NCBI GenBank assembly: GCA_902728285.1
Contig: CACVBU010000050.1
Coordinates: 3,372,919 to 3,436,918, forward strand
DNA from: Clytia hemisphaerica
Taxonomy: Eukaryota; Cnidaria; Hydrozoa; Leptothecata; Clytiidae
Length of the DNA stretch: 64,000 nucleotides
Direction of reading: 5' to 3'
Below the pieces are notes generated by a model. It was not told the DNA's origin. It searched no databases and saw only the letters and a list, made by a program, of their open reading frames with translations. This document shows, piece by piece, positions 1-11,580 of this stretch (the stretch's first letter is position 1; the number at the start of each line of letters is the position of its first letter). The position numbers and the translations under genes are program-made.

Positions 1-3000
1 AGAGTTCGTAGAAAACCGAAGAAGTCAAAGCAAAATCCAGAATCTCAACCAAATCCAGAGATTCCTAAAGATTCATCGGAGACGACAAAATCGGATGAGA
101 ATCCTACTGCAAACACTCTGGAAAACACAAATGATGTACCCAATACTAATGAAGATACTCAGAGTAAGTCGAGGTTTATTTACCTTTTGAGTGAACGATC
201 AAACTCTCACATTTATGGAACAGTTTGACTTAAGGATTTTATCTGATATCCCGATGGCTATAGTCTGGTTCAACGGCACGGAATTTGTTGAAACTCCTCG
301 GACCAATCCTTTCAAATTTCAAGCTTTAGCGTGTAGGAAGAAGATTCCTATACATCTAAATCAGGTGATATCAGGTGCAAGATAATTAATAACAAGTAGC
401 AAGGAAGGAGAGCTTGCTCTTTGATCCGTACATGTGACTCCAGACACCCTTCCTGACTAGGGTATATCTATGTAATCTGTTATTTTGTGATCATGCGTAT
501 GTATGCATGTAATAGTTTATTTCATGTTGACGAAAAGGTAGCAGCAAAGGCTAATAAAAGTCAACACTACTTTACAATTAAAAAAAAGCTAATGTTTTGT
601 TGGCAACATCATCGTCGCTGCTACTGAGGCTAGATATTGACAGCTTTTGGTTGGCAAAGTTTTTGTTTGCTTTTTATCAAGCGAAGGTTATCTGTTCTGT
701 GACTTCCTCTCACACGCCAAATGAAATCACCATCACATTCGGAGTTCCATTTCTTAGCATTTTCGCATACATCTCTTTGATTTTTCTTCTTTCATTGATG
801 GTGAAATCATCGGTGATGCTTAGATGATATCCAAGCCACTTCAACTTGTTGAAGTTGCTCATGATTCTTTCTTTTTCTTCTTCAATTTGCAAGGTCACCT
901 TTATTTGACGCTTTCTCCTCGGCCTATTTTCATGTTCGAACCCAATACGATGTTGATGCGTTGGTTTGATGTCGCGGATAGTACTGTTGACTTTTCCGTG
1001 TTGTTTCACGTGTGTTTCTTACTACCTTATGCACATGAAGTTTGCATTTTCTTTATGATACTGAGGGAAAAGTATAAACAAATATTCTTTGCTGGGGGGA
1101 ATTCAAAATATTGGTCACCTCCCTCGAAGTTATCCTGAATAAGACACTTTCTTACGTGTCTGGTTAAATGGAGTTATTATAATGTTTAATTGCGCTCAGA
1201 ATTCCACGCTATATTCCAAGGTATAAATCATTTCTGTTGAATGAATCCGAAATCTGAGAATGTTTCGTATGCTAAAGGGTTTGTACTCAAATAATGGGTA
1301 AAATGGAAAACTAAAAACACAGATTTCCATTCAAGATGGGCTTTGGTTTGGCATTTCTTCTTCTATTATCTTCCATACATACTGAACTCTCGAGCTTTCT
1401 CTTTAAAAGTACTTTGGTTTTAAAAAGAAAACAGAACAATACTCGGGAAAGCTCAATGAAACAAAACGATCAAAAGTTCGGTTTCGTATCGCTCTGGTAT
1501 GGTTTTACTCTGTACCAGAATGAATGCTTCGTAGTACACTCTGTGCGCATTTTCTGTTTGATAAAAAAATTCCCGTACGGAGACCTCTGCGATGAAGCTT
1601 GATTTATAAATAGCAACACTTCTCTAATCGTCTCCCCTCTCTCACCAACACTCCATTGCAGCGGTCGGTTTGAAAAATCTCAAATGAGAAAAGACAATGA
1701 CAACAGACCCTCTACGGCAATGAATTTTGAAATAAGCCGTAGACACTGGGTCTGTGTACAAACAAGTATGGTTTTCGTTACTGGTAGGAAGTGTTCGTAC
1801 TGATTGCGAAACATTTCGGAGCAATTATCTGATATTCCGATGGCGTATTGGCGGCCACCCACGCTAAAGCTCTGAAGGAGCGGGCCAATATCACCATCGG
1901 AGACCTTTAGTAGTCATCGTTTGATGTACCGCATCACAGTCGTGTCTAGCTGTCCTTACACTTTTTGCTTGACTATCGGTTGCACCCGACTGAATTTAGC
2001 ATGAAAATCTCTGCTGCCTGAGAAACCTTACAGAAAAATGAAAAATGGTAACCCAAAGGTTCCAGATGTTAAAATTTTCCCGACCTTCAGAGCTTTAGCG
2101 TGTCGGAAGAAAATTTCTACATCGAGTACCAGATAACGGAGCAATAAAACGGAGCAGTTCCAACCGATGAAAAAAGTGGAGCGAAACCGTTTCCATCCGT
2201 TTTGCGTTTAAAAGCTTAAAATTTTAGCGTTTACACTTGTTTCGGAAGCATTTCGTTTCGGAACGATGCATAACCGTGACGCCTGAACATGGTCTAACAT
2301 TCATCAATTATACCTTTTCAGGGAGAAACGAATCATCAACAAAGACAGTTTCCATGCCCATGCAAGATGACCACCCAAAACCAAAAATTTGTTCTTTCGA
2401 CGAGTTCTTAAAGAACGAAGACTTTGACAAGAAACTCATGGAGGAGTTTACAAATCAACCATTTCTAAACAAGATACAAGCAATATTCGATAAAGTGTTG
2501 AAAATTTTGATGGAACAGTATCGTAGGCTCTATGATGATTATTGCAAGCTTTGCAAAAAGCAAGGCCTTAAACCTGCTACTTTTGAAGGCGCCAAAGCTG
2601 GTTCAGCTTCTGAGAAAGAGAGTGAAATGAAATTAAGCCTTCGATTTGCTGCACAAGCTAGCAACGCTCCGGCGGATGAAATTCTGGCTTTGTATAACGA
2701 TAGGATACAAAATCAGCGATTGTCTGGCTTCATGCAAATAGTGTTGGATGGGATAGACGAAGCATGGGCTGAGCAAGGTAAACTATTAGCACAATTAAAA
2801 ATGCAGGCATCGGTTGTAGGGTTTTCAAGCCTCCAAATTAATAGATTGTGGCTCGGAGGAATGTAGAGCCTAGCCCGAGGAAGGTCTGAAAGGAGATTTT
2901 GGCCCATTCTTTTTCTATGTTTGGCAAAATTAAGCATTTTCATGTTGTTAAATTTCAGAGTGTACTTTCTTCTAAACTTCAAGACAATTCAATTTCAAGA

Positions 3001-6000
3001 TCTAGTGTACCTAATAGAAAATGCCGTGTCCGCAAAAAAATTTACATTATTCAAACTGAATTACCTCGCGATCTAGAAATCGAAACATTAAAAAAACGTC
3101 TAACCGTTTTCCGAAATCTTTTTAAGGTATTTTCTAATTTCTCTACTTTTTGTCAAAAACACAACGCTATTTTCTGATATTCAGGCTTCATCACAAAAAT
3201 TGAGTGAGATCATTCTATATTTTCCCTTTGAGAAAAAAGGCAAATTCGTCAACGTTCCAAGTAATAACTCGTGATTCATAAATTAACATTTTAGAAGAAC
3301 ATGATCAAACACGACCAACGCAATCCTCGACAACAAACGCCCAAAAACCTACCCAAACAGGCGCCCAACCACCCATGCAAAAAGCCGCCAAACAACCTGC
3401 CCAACCTGCCACCCAACAAGCTGTCAACGTCAAACAACCTACTCAATTGACCGCCCAACAAACTACTCAACCAGCCGCCCAAAAATCCATCAAACAACCT
3501 ACCCAATCAACCACCCGACAACCTACTCAACCAGTTGCCAAACAATCTCTCCAACAAGCCGCCCAACAACCTACTCTAATTGCCACCCGACAAGCCGCCA
3601 AACAACCTATTCAATCAACCAACCGACAACCTACTCAACCAGTTGTCCAACAACCTCTCCAACATGCCACCGAACAAGCCGTCAAACAACCTACTCAATC
3701 GACCACCCAACAACCTACCCAAAAAGCCACCCAACAACCTACTCAACCAGCCGACAAACAAACTTCCCAAAAAGCCACCCAACAACCTACTCCAACAGCT
3801 ACCCAACAAGCCACCAAAAAACCTACTCGATCTACTGACAAAAACATTGCGGAATCAATAGAAAGAATTGGTGCAGCTCTACGACAACGTCAACAAATAG
3901 AATCTATATCGGCGCAAAATACGACCGAGCCACCTCAAGGGTCCTCGGGGGCGACGCAAAGAATGCCTCATATACAACCGCAACAAAGACTATCTGCGCA
4001 ACCTGGATTATTTCCGCCACCGTCGGATAAATTTTCGTCACCACCAGTATTATCTTTACCATCACAAGAAGCCTCGCCACAACAAGGGGCTACTGTTTTA
4101 CCGCACGATGCAACTGATTCCCCGCAAAAAACACCTGCACCACCTACAGCAGCTCGAAACTTACCTGTGTCACAGCATCGAAAATTCATGCCCTGGCCAC
4201 AAATGACACCTGACAGACAGCCTTTTCCACAAACTTCGCCAACATCACTTCCTCAAAGTCCATCAGTCAACAGTCAGCCGGCTAAAACGCTATTGAAAAG
4301 ACCACTTGTTCAAACGCAAGAAAATCCTACCGCACCACAACAAACAACAGCTGTGTCACCGCAACAAAGGGTGCAGAGAAGAACGTTACCACAAACTTTA
4401 TTACCCCAAACAAATGCAGCTACCAGACAAAATGTCAAGCGGCAAAGAGACCACCCATCATTCATGTCACCGAATAGTCAAGAAAACATACCGGCACCAG
4501 CTCCAAATGAACCAACCGAGAAATCTAGAAAACCAATATCCAGTCTCACTCCGACGGAATCGAAAGCGAAAACAACAAACAGTCAAACCAAACAGATGAC
4601 AATGAATGAAAGACAAAATACAGAAAAAGTTCAAAACAAAGAGTGGGAAGAATTCAAAAATAAGATATTGCTTTCTGCGAAAGATAACGAACATGTTCTA
4701 CAATCACATAAAGACAACTTGCGTGAGCAGCTTTGTGAAGAGTACGCACCACCTTCAAAAAAGCCTGTTACCCAGTCCTCGGAACTCCTGAGTAAGGATG
4801 AAAAGCCTAAGGACATCCAACCAATGTGTCTGATTGTTGGGAAAGATTTAGCCCTTCCAGTGAAAGTAGAAAAGAAGAAACCGAAAGATAAATCTCAATC
4901 AAATGAGAATGATGGTCTACAAAAGTTTCGCGAACATTTAAAAAACAACGAAGAGCATATTCAGAACCTGGAAGCAGAACTTCAAGATTTGGATTCGATA
5001 ATGGCAAACTATGAAGATGACCAAAATCAAGAAAAAGAAGTGAACATGGGGGACGACGAAGATTCGTTGTCAGCAGACTCATCAGTGCATGAAGAACAAA
5101 CACTCAGCCGGTTGGATAAAATCCTCCTGGAGAACAGAAAGGTTCGCAAGGAACAACAACACGAAACAGGTTCTGAACAGTTGAATACTATTCGTCGAGA
5201 AATCGAACAAATGCGTTGCCAAATGAATGAATATGACAACCAGTTTCATCGACAACCTGGTAGCATTGAGAAAAATTTGGATGAAGCAGCGGCTTTAAGT
5301 AGACACATCATGGAACCTACTTCTTTACCAGAGATACAATTCAAATGTCAAACCGTCTCATCATGCCAACCTGACGAACCATGTCTGGACGAATCTCCAG
5401 TCAAAAGACCGGAAAGAAAATCCTTTTCACCTGAAACAACTTTCTACAACCTAAGAGAATATGGCGTTATCCCTGAACGATACAACTTCCCAGGATGTCC
5501 AGACAAAGCATTGACTCCTTCCAGAGAATTGGTCCACTTTCCCAGCATCGATTTCAACACTCCGTTGACATGTTTCACAGAGTTCCAGGACATTGAAGAA
5601 GAGACTCTATCAAGAGACGTGATGAAGGAAGCCTTATCAAACGAACTGCTTCAAGTCATTACACAGACATCACAAGAAGCAAATTCACCCGAAGAATTAC
5701 CACGCATCGCGTCTTCCACCCTTTTGTCTGATTTCTTGTCACGCTCTTCGCTCACCTTGAACGATTCCCGCCCGGCGGGTGGTGATTTCGGTGCTGTCGG
5801 ACAACGCCCTTCTAATGATAAAGAAGAAGAAAGACCAAATACTCTTGAAATTGAAAACGTAGAACAAGCAAAACCCGATTCTCCAGTCGAAAACATTGAC
5901 CAATCAAGAACAGATATTCCTGGTGAAAACATTGAACAATCGAGATCAGATATTCCTGGCGGAAATGTTGAACATGTGATATCGCGTTCTCCTGAAAAAG

Positions 6001-9000
6001 ATGAAAATGAAGAAAATGAGGTCGAAAACGAGGCTGAGAGGGTGATTTACAGAGAAGAGATCTTCTACGGTGACGAGGATCAATCAATAGATTACACTCC
6101 TGTACTTTGCAATTATATCAGTGGAGAGGAGTCTCTTTCGCAAGAAACGTGCGATTCTGAACAAGACACTGCAATCGATGCTGAACCATTTCAAGACGAT
6201 AACGATGAGCCAAAAGAACAATGGGACGAAGAAGAAGCTGAAGTTTACGAAGAACCACCTCAAAGACAACGACAAACAGAGATTGAGCCAGAGCAGCCCA
6301 TATCATTGGATCCAACATTGTGGCCTGAACTTATAAGTGACTACCCACCAATCAAGAAAACGAAAGCACCAGAGAAGCGAGCGCAACCAGCTATTGATGA
6401 TCATAAGGAAGATCAATCACGTGCTGAGTATCGTAAGAATGTTCACCAATCAATGAATTTTGTAATGCCAACACCAAAAGCTACTCGAGATGAACATCCA
6501 AAACAATCTCCACAGAAGAAAGCGGAACGAAAGAGAGGGAACATCGACAGTTTCTTTCTACCAGTCGAAAAGAAAGGATCACCAGTCAAGCTACCTCCTG
6601 CTGCACCATCCCACAATACAACCAGGATACCGTACTGCAACTTATCGAAAGAAGGGGATGAGAAAGGAGCCATGGTCTTGTATCTGACCACCAATAAGAA
6701 GGAAAAAGAAAAGACAGAAGGGAATGTGTCAACTTCAAGTCAGCAACAACAGGTTCCAGAATCACTTCCACCACAAACCACACCGAAGAAAAGTAAGTAA
6801 CCATTCTTTATTGCACTCCCAACAAGAAAATACCAACTACTTTATCATTTAGCTTCAGGAAACTCATGCGATTGCTCAATCAAAGTTTGGCACTACTATA
6901 TCTTTGGAATAACAAGAGTCGAATGAGTCAAGCTTTGTTGTGTTGTTTGAAATAAAATCTTCTCTTTGCTTATAGAAACGAATAAACCCGACAAAGAGGA
7001 GAAAAAGAAAAAGAATAAGAAGCAAAAGAAAAAGGAGAAAGAGTTGAATACACCCGTCAAACCTTTCATGAAAACTCACAAAACTGATGAAGACCAACCT
7101 GCAGCAATCACCCCAAAGCGCCCTAGACAACCTTCTGATCAAGAGTGGCTCTCACCTTCACTAGACATTGCACGAAACAAAAGTATGTTACCCTTCCCTA
7201 CTCAAGCGACGGTTTACACGCTTTTTTACAAGAATATACGCAGCATGATGAAATTGGCCTAAAAATTAAGAATATGCTAAGAATACCCATCATCATTGAA
7301 TTTGGCAAGTGAACCTAAGAATGCTATTTTTTGAGCATTTTAATTGCCAATTATACCCCAGAAATGCTAAAAAAATACAATATTCTTAATTTAAGTATGT
7401 AGTGCATGCTAGATTTAGACAGGGTTTGGATCCAAACATAAGAATACCGTAAGAATATTTAAGGATGATTTTCCCCAAAAAGTTAAGAATATCCATAATG
7501 AAATGGAAAAACACCATTAATAAATTTCAGTTGGGTAATCTAAAGACACTCAAACTTATTATTATATTGGTGAACATGAATTTAGTGATGTGTGAATTCC
7601 ATGTTATTAGAGTTAGGAAAAATTTTCTTTCAGGAAGCGAAGAATCTGAGATGAGGAGGAGGCTGGGGAGACTTTCAACATTCCGAGGTCCCAAATATAA
7701 TGAACATGCAAACGAAGTAGCTGCTATTTACCAAGAAAAACATCCTGACACGATCATGAATTTCAATACTTGTCTGACGAAAGGAAATCGGACAGATATT
7801 CATCAGTCTGTCAAGTGAGTTCGACATTTTTCATTTCTGTATTATTTCAATCTGAAACTTACCAAATCTTCGTTTGAGATGGAGAGTTTGATGATGACTG
7901 GCTTCTCTTCAGAGAGGATGCCCGGTTCTGTATTGAGTGGTCTGGGAGTCGTCTCGTTAGAACCGTCTTACGCTGTAGTTTATACTGAAAACCAGCTTGC
8001 ATGACACTAAGTGTGCTAACAGACGATGTAAGGATGTATAGATTCCCAAGAACATTTTTGTTTTGAACAATAATAATTTTTGAGGTTAACAACTTCTTGG
8101 TCCATAATTTTACAGAGAAATCAATCCGCGAAATACCCCTGAAGTGCAGAGTTTCCACATCACCATTCGACGATGTTTGGCGAATCACAATTTCCCTCAA
8201 TTATGTACAGATGCAAAGTCTGAACGAGTTGGACTTCTCAACATTCTCAAGAAGAGCTGCAAGGTGCTCAATGGTAAGTAAAAGGGTTTAATCTAAGCTG
8301 TGGTGTATGAAGAACTTTGTTTTATAAAGTCAGAAATCGATTTATGTTCAAGTCACGGACACGAGTCTTCTGTAATCAGGTTATGCTGTGTTTTCTTCAC
8401 TAAAATAGTAAGATTAACCCATCAGAGCCATATGGTTTACCAATAAATCTCTTTTTTTTCAAAAACAATTAATTTATTGGCTGAGTGATTTAATGTTGCC
8501 TACACCTAGCCTGTACAAAACTGTTTAGAAGGTTTGCCACACCGGTGCTCAAGATTGCCTGAATAAACAATTTTTAAAATCTTGTATTAAAAAAAGCAAG
8601 GTAATATCTATAACATGGTAAAATTAATCTTTGTTTTGTGGAACTTCAGATCGTTTCAAGGGACAATCTTCCCCGTTGACCTTCCACGATGAGCATCTTG
8701 CAGACTTGTTGAGGAAAGGCGTCATCAAACCTGAAGAGCAGAGTGAAGAAACTGCTTACTCAGCAACTTATAAAGGACAGGGTGGTCGCGTTCTTGTGTT
8801 GTTGAATTATATCGAACATTATCGCATCATTGTGTCTACAAGAAAAGGCGATCTGAAGGTAAGTATTATTTATGATTGTTGTTTACATGTTTTTTGGTCA
8901 GGCTCGTGTATGCTTAAGTTCTCAAAGCATCCAGGCATAGCTTATGCTTATTATATGCTTATGAATCATGCTTATAATTCACCCCGAGCCAAGTTTTAGC

Positions 9001-10590
9001 GAAATTTTAGAATTTTTTTAAAAATTTGCTCAGATTTGGGAGCAGTGGTAGCCGTGGAATGTCTTTTGTTCACTTGACCTCTACCAAACCTTTTTAAACT
9101 GATAAAAAATGACACCTTCATATGCTTATAAGCGTTGTGCTTATAAAAAAACATGTTTTAGACAAAATATAGAGTACTAGACTCTTTACCTAGTCCAAGC
9201 AAGGGTTTGACACTATTTCCCGAGTTTGAGATTTGTTCTGTAGGCTATGTTTGCGAAAACTACCTACTCCTCTAACCATTACAAGAAATATGAATAGTGC
9301 AAATGTAGCCAGTTATTTTCCAACGAATTCAAATATTTCTATCATTTCCAATTCTTAGCGATCATTTTCAGAAGCACAAAGCATTGTGTGTAGCATTGAG
9401 CAAGTGTTGACACCCAAGAACCTTTCATACGCTTTACACAAAAAGCTAGGCTACGTCAACCCTACGTCTATTGGACATGCTTTCAATTGCCACGTGGAAG
9501 TCACCTTTCAGTGTCTCGAGGTAAATTAATCTCATTTGTAAGGAACGAGGTAATGGGCTTTTCATACATTCATGCATTCAGTCTTCTGGACAGATAAATA
9601 AGCTGGGAATGTTTATGTTCAAGCTCATGGTTTTCTTTGTATCATTTGAATTAAGGGAACTATTCACAGAATCCGAAATGTTTGGCAGAAATTTGTAATT
9701 AGCAATATCCTTGATGAAGAAAAAGTTTAGTCCACCTGTTCATCAACTCAAAGGAGAGAAACTTTTACTACTTTGCATACATTTGGTGTTGAGCCTGATT
9801 TTTTGTTCTTCCTTCGTTATTGATTTGTTGTATTTCTTCGTTAACAGGATAAAGATGTATGCAAGTTCCTGAATGAGGAGGGGTTCGATGTCGTCCAAAT
9901 AAGTAAGTATCTCAAATACAGAATATCTAGTTTAAGTTTTCTGCTCCAAGATTATGGCACAGGTATTAATTTTCTTTTTTGAAATAGAGAAAAACAGAAT
10001 TTTATTGTACTATAGGGACCAACTTGACCTAAAACTTCCTTTTCTTCTTTCTTTCCTTCCTCTTCCTCTTTCATCGAAAGCCAATAACTGACTCGCACAC
10101 ATTCCCTTTCTTTCGTCTTTGAAAACACAGCATACAACAAACGATCGAAGAAGTACGTTTATCTCATCACAAACACCAAAGAATTCCAACAAGAGGTAAA
10201 CAAAATTATTTACGTCATTTACTCGACATGGGGCAATGGGTTCGAGTGGAAGAGCACACTAAGAGCGTGGTAGTTCCGGGGAGGAGCCAGATTCTGAAAT
10301 TCATCTGGAATTTCTTTCTACTTTGTTCTCTTTGGTTATGACCGTAAAACTAATCAAACCGTTTAGATATAAAGAATATTTTCTGAGCATTGCAATTAAG
10401 GTTGAAGAAATGACAATGAGTTTGTTGTCTCTGTTTATCTGCAAAAATATTTTCTTATTTTACATTTTACCAGCTCAAGGCGATGAAGTCCATGGATTAC
10501 ATCATTCAGAAATTGAGAAAAATCGAGAACGAATTCGAGGAGGGATATCCTTACTACCATGAGCTGTTGGTTCCAGAGAACGATGCATAG
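1..10590 (+). CDS. Large protein with disordered N-terminal region and C-terminal phosphagen kinase-like (pseudoenzyme) domain; 5' partial
   Basis: Thirteen exons join in phase: 1-163, 2322-about 2815, 2959-3126, 3185-3260, 3295-6792, 6976-7182, 7634-7814, 8116-8273, 8650-8858, 9359-9520, 9848-9902, 10131-10195, 10474-10590 (stop TAG). They encode at least 1850 residues; the start lies left of the window. The 3.5-kb exon encodes QPTQ-type repeats, a Pro/Gln-rich stretch, a Glu-rich coiled coil (near 4910-5290) and an acidic tail with QSRxDIPGENIE repeats. The last seven exons (~315 residues) follow the order of the ATP:guanido phosphotransferase C-terminal domain: a KEINPRN...ITIRRCLANHNF stretch, GGRVLVLLNYIEHYRIIV, TRKGDLKRSF, KLGYVNPTS and the final YVYLITNTKEF...MDYIIQKLRKIE helix. 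The reactive Cys of the CPSNLGTG loop, the NEED glutamates and the RGTGG loop are absent, so catalysis is unlikely. The end of exon 2 is uncertain (2812 or 2815 both keep phase). The assignment rests on remembered family patterns. Confidence 0.72.
1771..2300. mobile_element. Nested MITE-like insertions in intron 1
   Basis: The outer parts (about 1771-1825 and 2140-2298) match, in reverse complement, the element at 17918-18193: both carry GGAAGTG, TTTCGGAGCA, ACGGAGCAGTTCC and GAACATGGTCT blocks. The middle (about 1826-2139) is a second element. It starts TATCTGATATTCCGATGG and ends ACCAGATA, and a diverged piece of it lies near 236-390 (GATATCCCGATGG, CTTTAGCGTGTAGGAAGAA). The second element therefore seems to have landed inside the first. 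Confidence 0.5.
3300..3840 (+). repeat. Coding Gln/Pro/Thr/Ala repeat tract
   Basis: Within the long exon of the first gene, degenerate units of the type QPTQSTTRQPTQPVAKQ are encoded by repeated CAACCTACTCAA and GCCACCCAACAA blocks. The tract is low-complexity and presumably disordered. Long open frames on both strands here are by-products of the codon pattern. Confidence 0.85.
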
Positions 10591-11135
10591 TTTTTGATGA
10601 AATATTTTGTTTATGAAAAAATGTTTTTGGAAGTAACTTGAAAATAAGGAAAACAGTTTTCGACAATTTCTTCCCCAAAGGTTAAGTAGACCTATAGTTA
10701 TACACTAACCTCTAAAAAACCAGTGCAGGTAGTGTAGGAGCACGGATCCATTAGTGGATGCCAGCAGCCTTTGACTCTACTTGCCATTAATGCCCATTAA
10801 TATCAGATTGAATTTTCGTATGATGTATAATGTTGCAGTACAGGTTTTTTCATAAGAATGGTGTTTCTTATTTCATCAATCACATATATTCTTAACTTCC
10901 TCTAATTTTTCTTGTACTCCGTCAAAGATGAAATTGTGTTATTATCAAAAGTCAAAATAATACCATTTACATTAATCCCAAGAGCGATAACGAAAAAGAA
11001 ACTATTTTGTTTTGCATCCTCGTTTGCATCAAAACAATTTAATTGATATATGAATTTCTCAATTTTGATTTTAATTAGAAGACTGGAAGCGTCAAAACGA
11101 GCCGCAACATGTATCATAAAGATCTGACTAGCCTA
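10591..11135. other. Intergenic, no gene seen
   Basis: This AT-rich stretch follows the stop codon of the first gene. No coding signal is seen and no canonical AATAAA lies close to the stop. A CCAGCAGCCTTTGACTCTA block near 10760 resembles CCAGCAGCCTTTATCTGTTC near 19218, so some is dispersed repeat. Confidence 0.5.
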
Positions 11136-11255
11136 GTTAACTAAGCCCGTATTCACACGGCTAATGGCAATATAGCGTTTTCGGTGCTTTAAAAGGTTTT
11201 TTATATTTACGGATTTTAAGTTTGCCTTGGAGTCAGTCCATGGCGTTCTAAATTC
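11136..11255. repeat. Dispersed repeat, inverted copy at 35690-35835
   Basis: The blocks TAGTTAACTAAGCCCGTATT, GGCAATATAGCGTTTT and ATTTACGGATTTTAAGTTTG reappear as reverse complements at 35690-35835. The two copies are ~24.5 kb apart and no coding function is seen. Confidence 0.75.
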
Positions 11256-11580
11256 AAGGCCTAGCAAGCGTGCTTTGACGTCAAAATCCTGTGGACCTAA
11301 TTAATGATGTCATTGCAGTGTTGACGTCAAAAGAAAGAAAAAACTCAAGGTTTTATGTAGCCAGTACCCTCCCACAAACCAAATTTTTTCTTTGTTTTAT
11401 GGTCAGTTACTCTTTGAAGCGTTTGTCGAAAGTTATCGCTGTGCGGTGGAGGGGGACGTCGATTCCGTGCGCATTGGAGCTCAAAATGGTAGACCCTAGT
11501 AGTGCGGAGTTTAGGAGACAAAAAAAAAACAAAGGAATAATTATCGCAAATAACAATATTAAAACAAGGATGACTTTACT

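Noticed and set aside
191-385. Short + strand frame after the first exon
   Set aside because: It lies in intron 1 and overlaps a dispersed repeat also seen at 1826-2139.
3291-3506. Minus-strand frame rich in Gly/Leu (GRLFGGFL-type) opposite the QPTQ repeats
   Set aside because: It is the antisense shadow of the repetitive coding exon; no independent signal.
7190-7470. AAGAATATGCTAAGAATA-rich intron DNA as a further copy of the GTTCTTAA repeat
   Set aside because: Only short shared words; ends and order do not match the four accepted copies.
8097-8291. Alternative frame over the 8116-8273 exon
   Set aside because: The other frame joins neighbouring exons in phase and fits the phosphagen kinase pattern.
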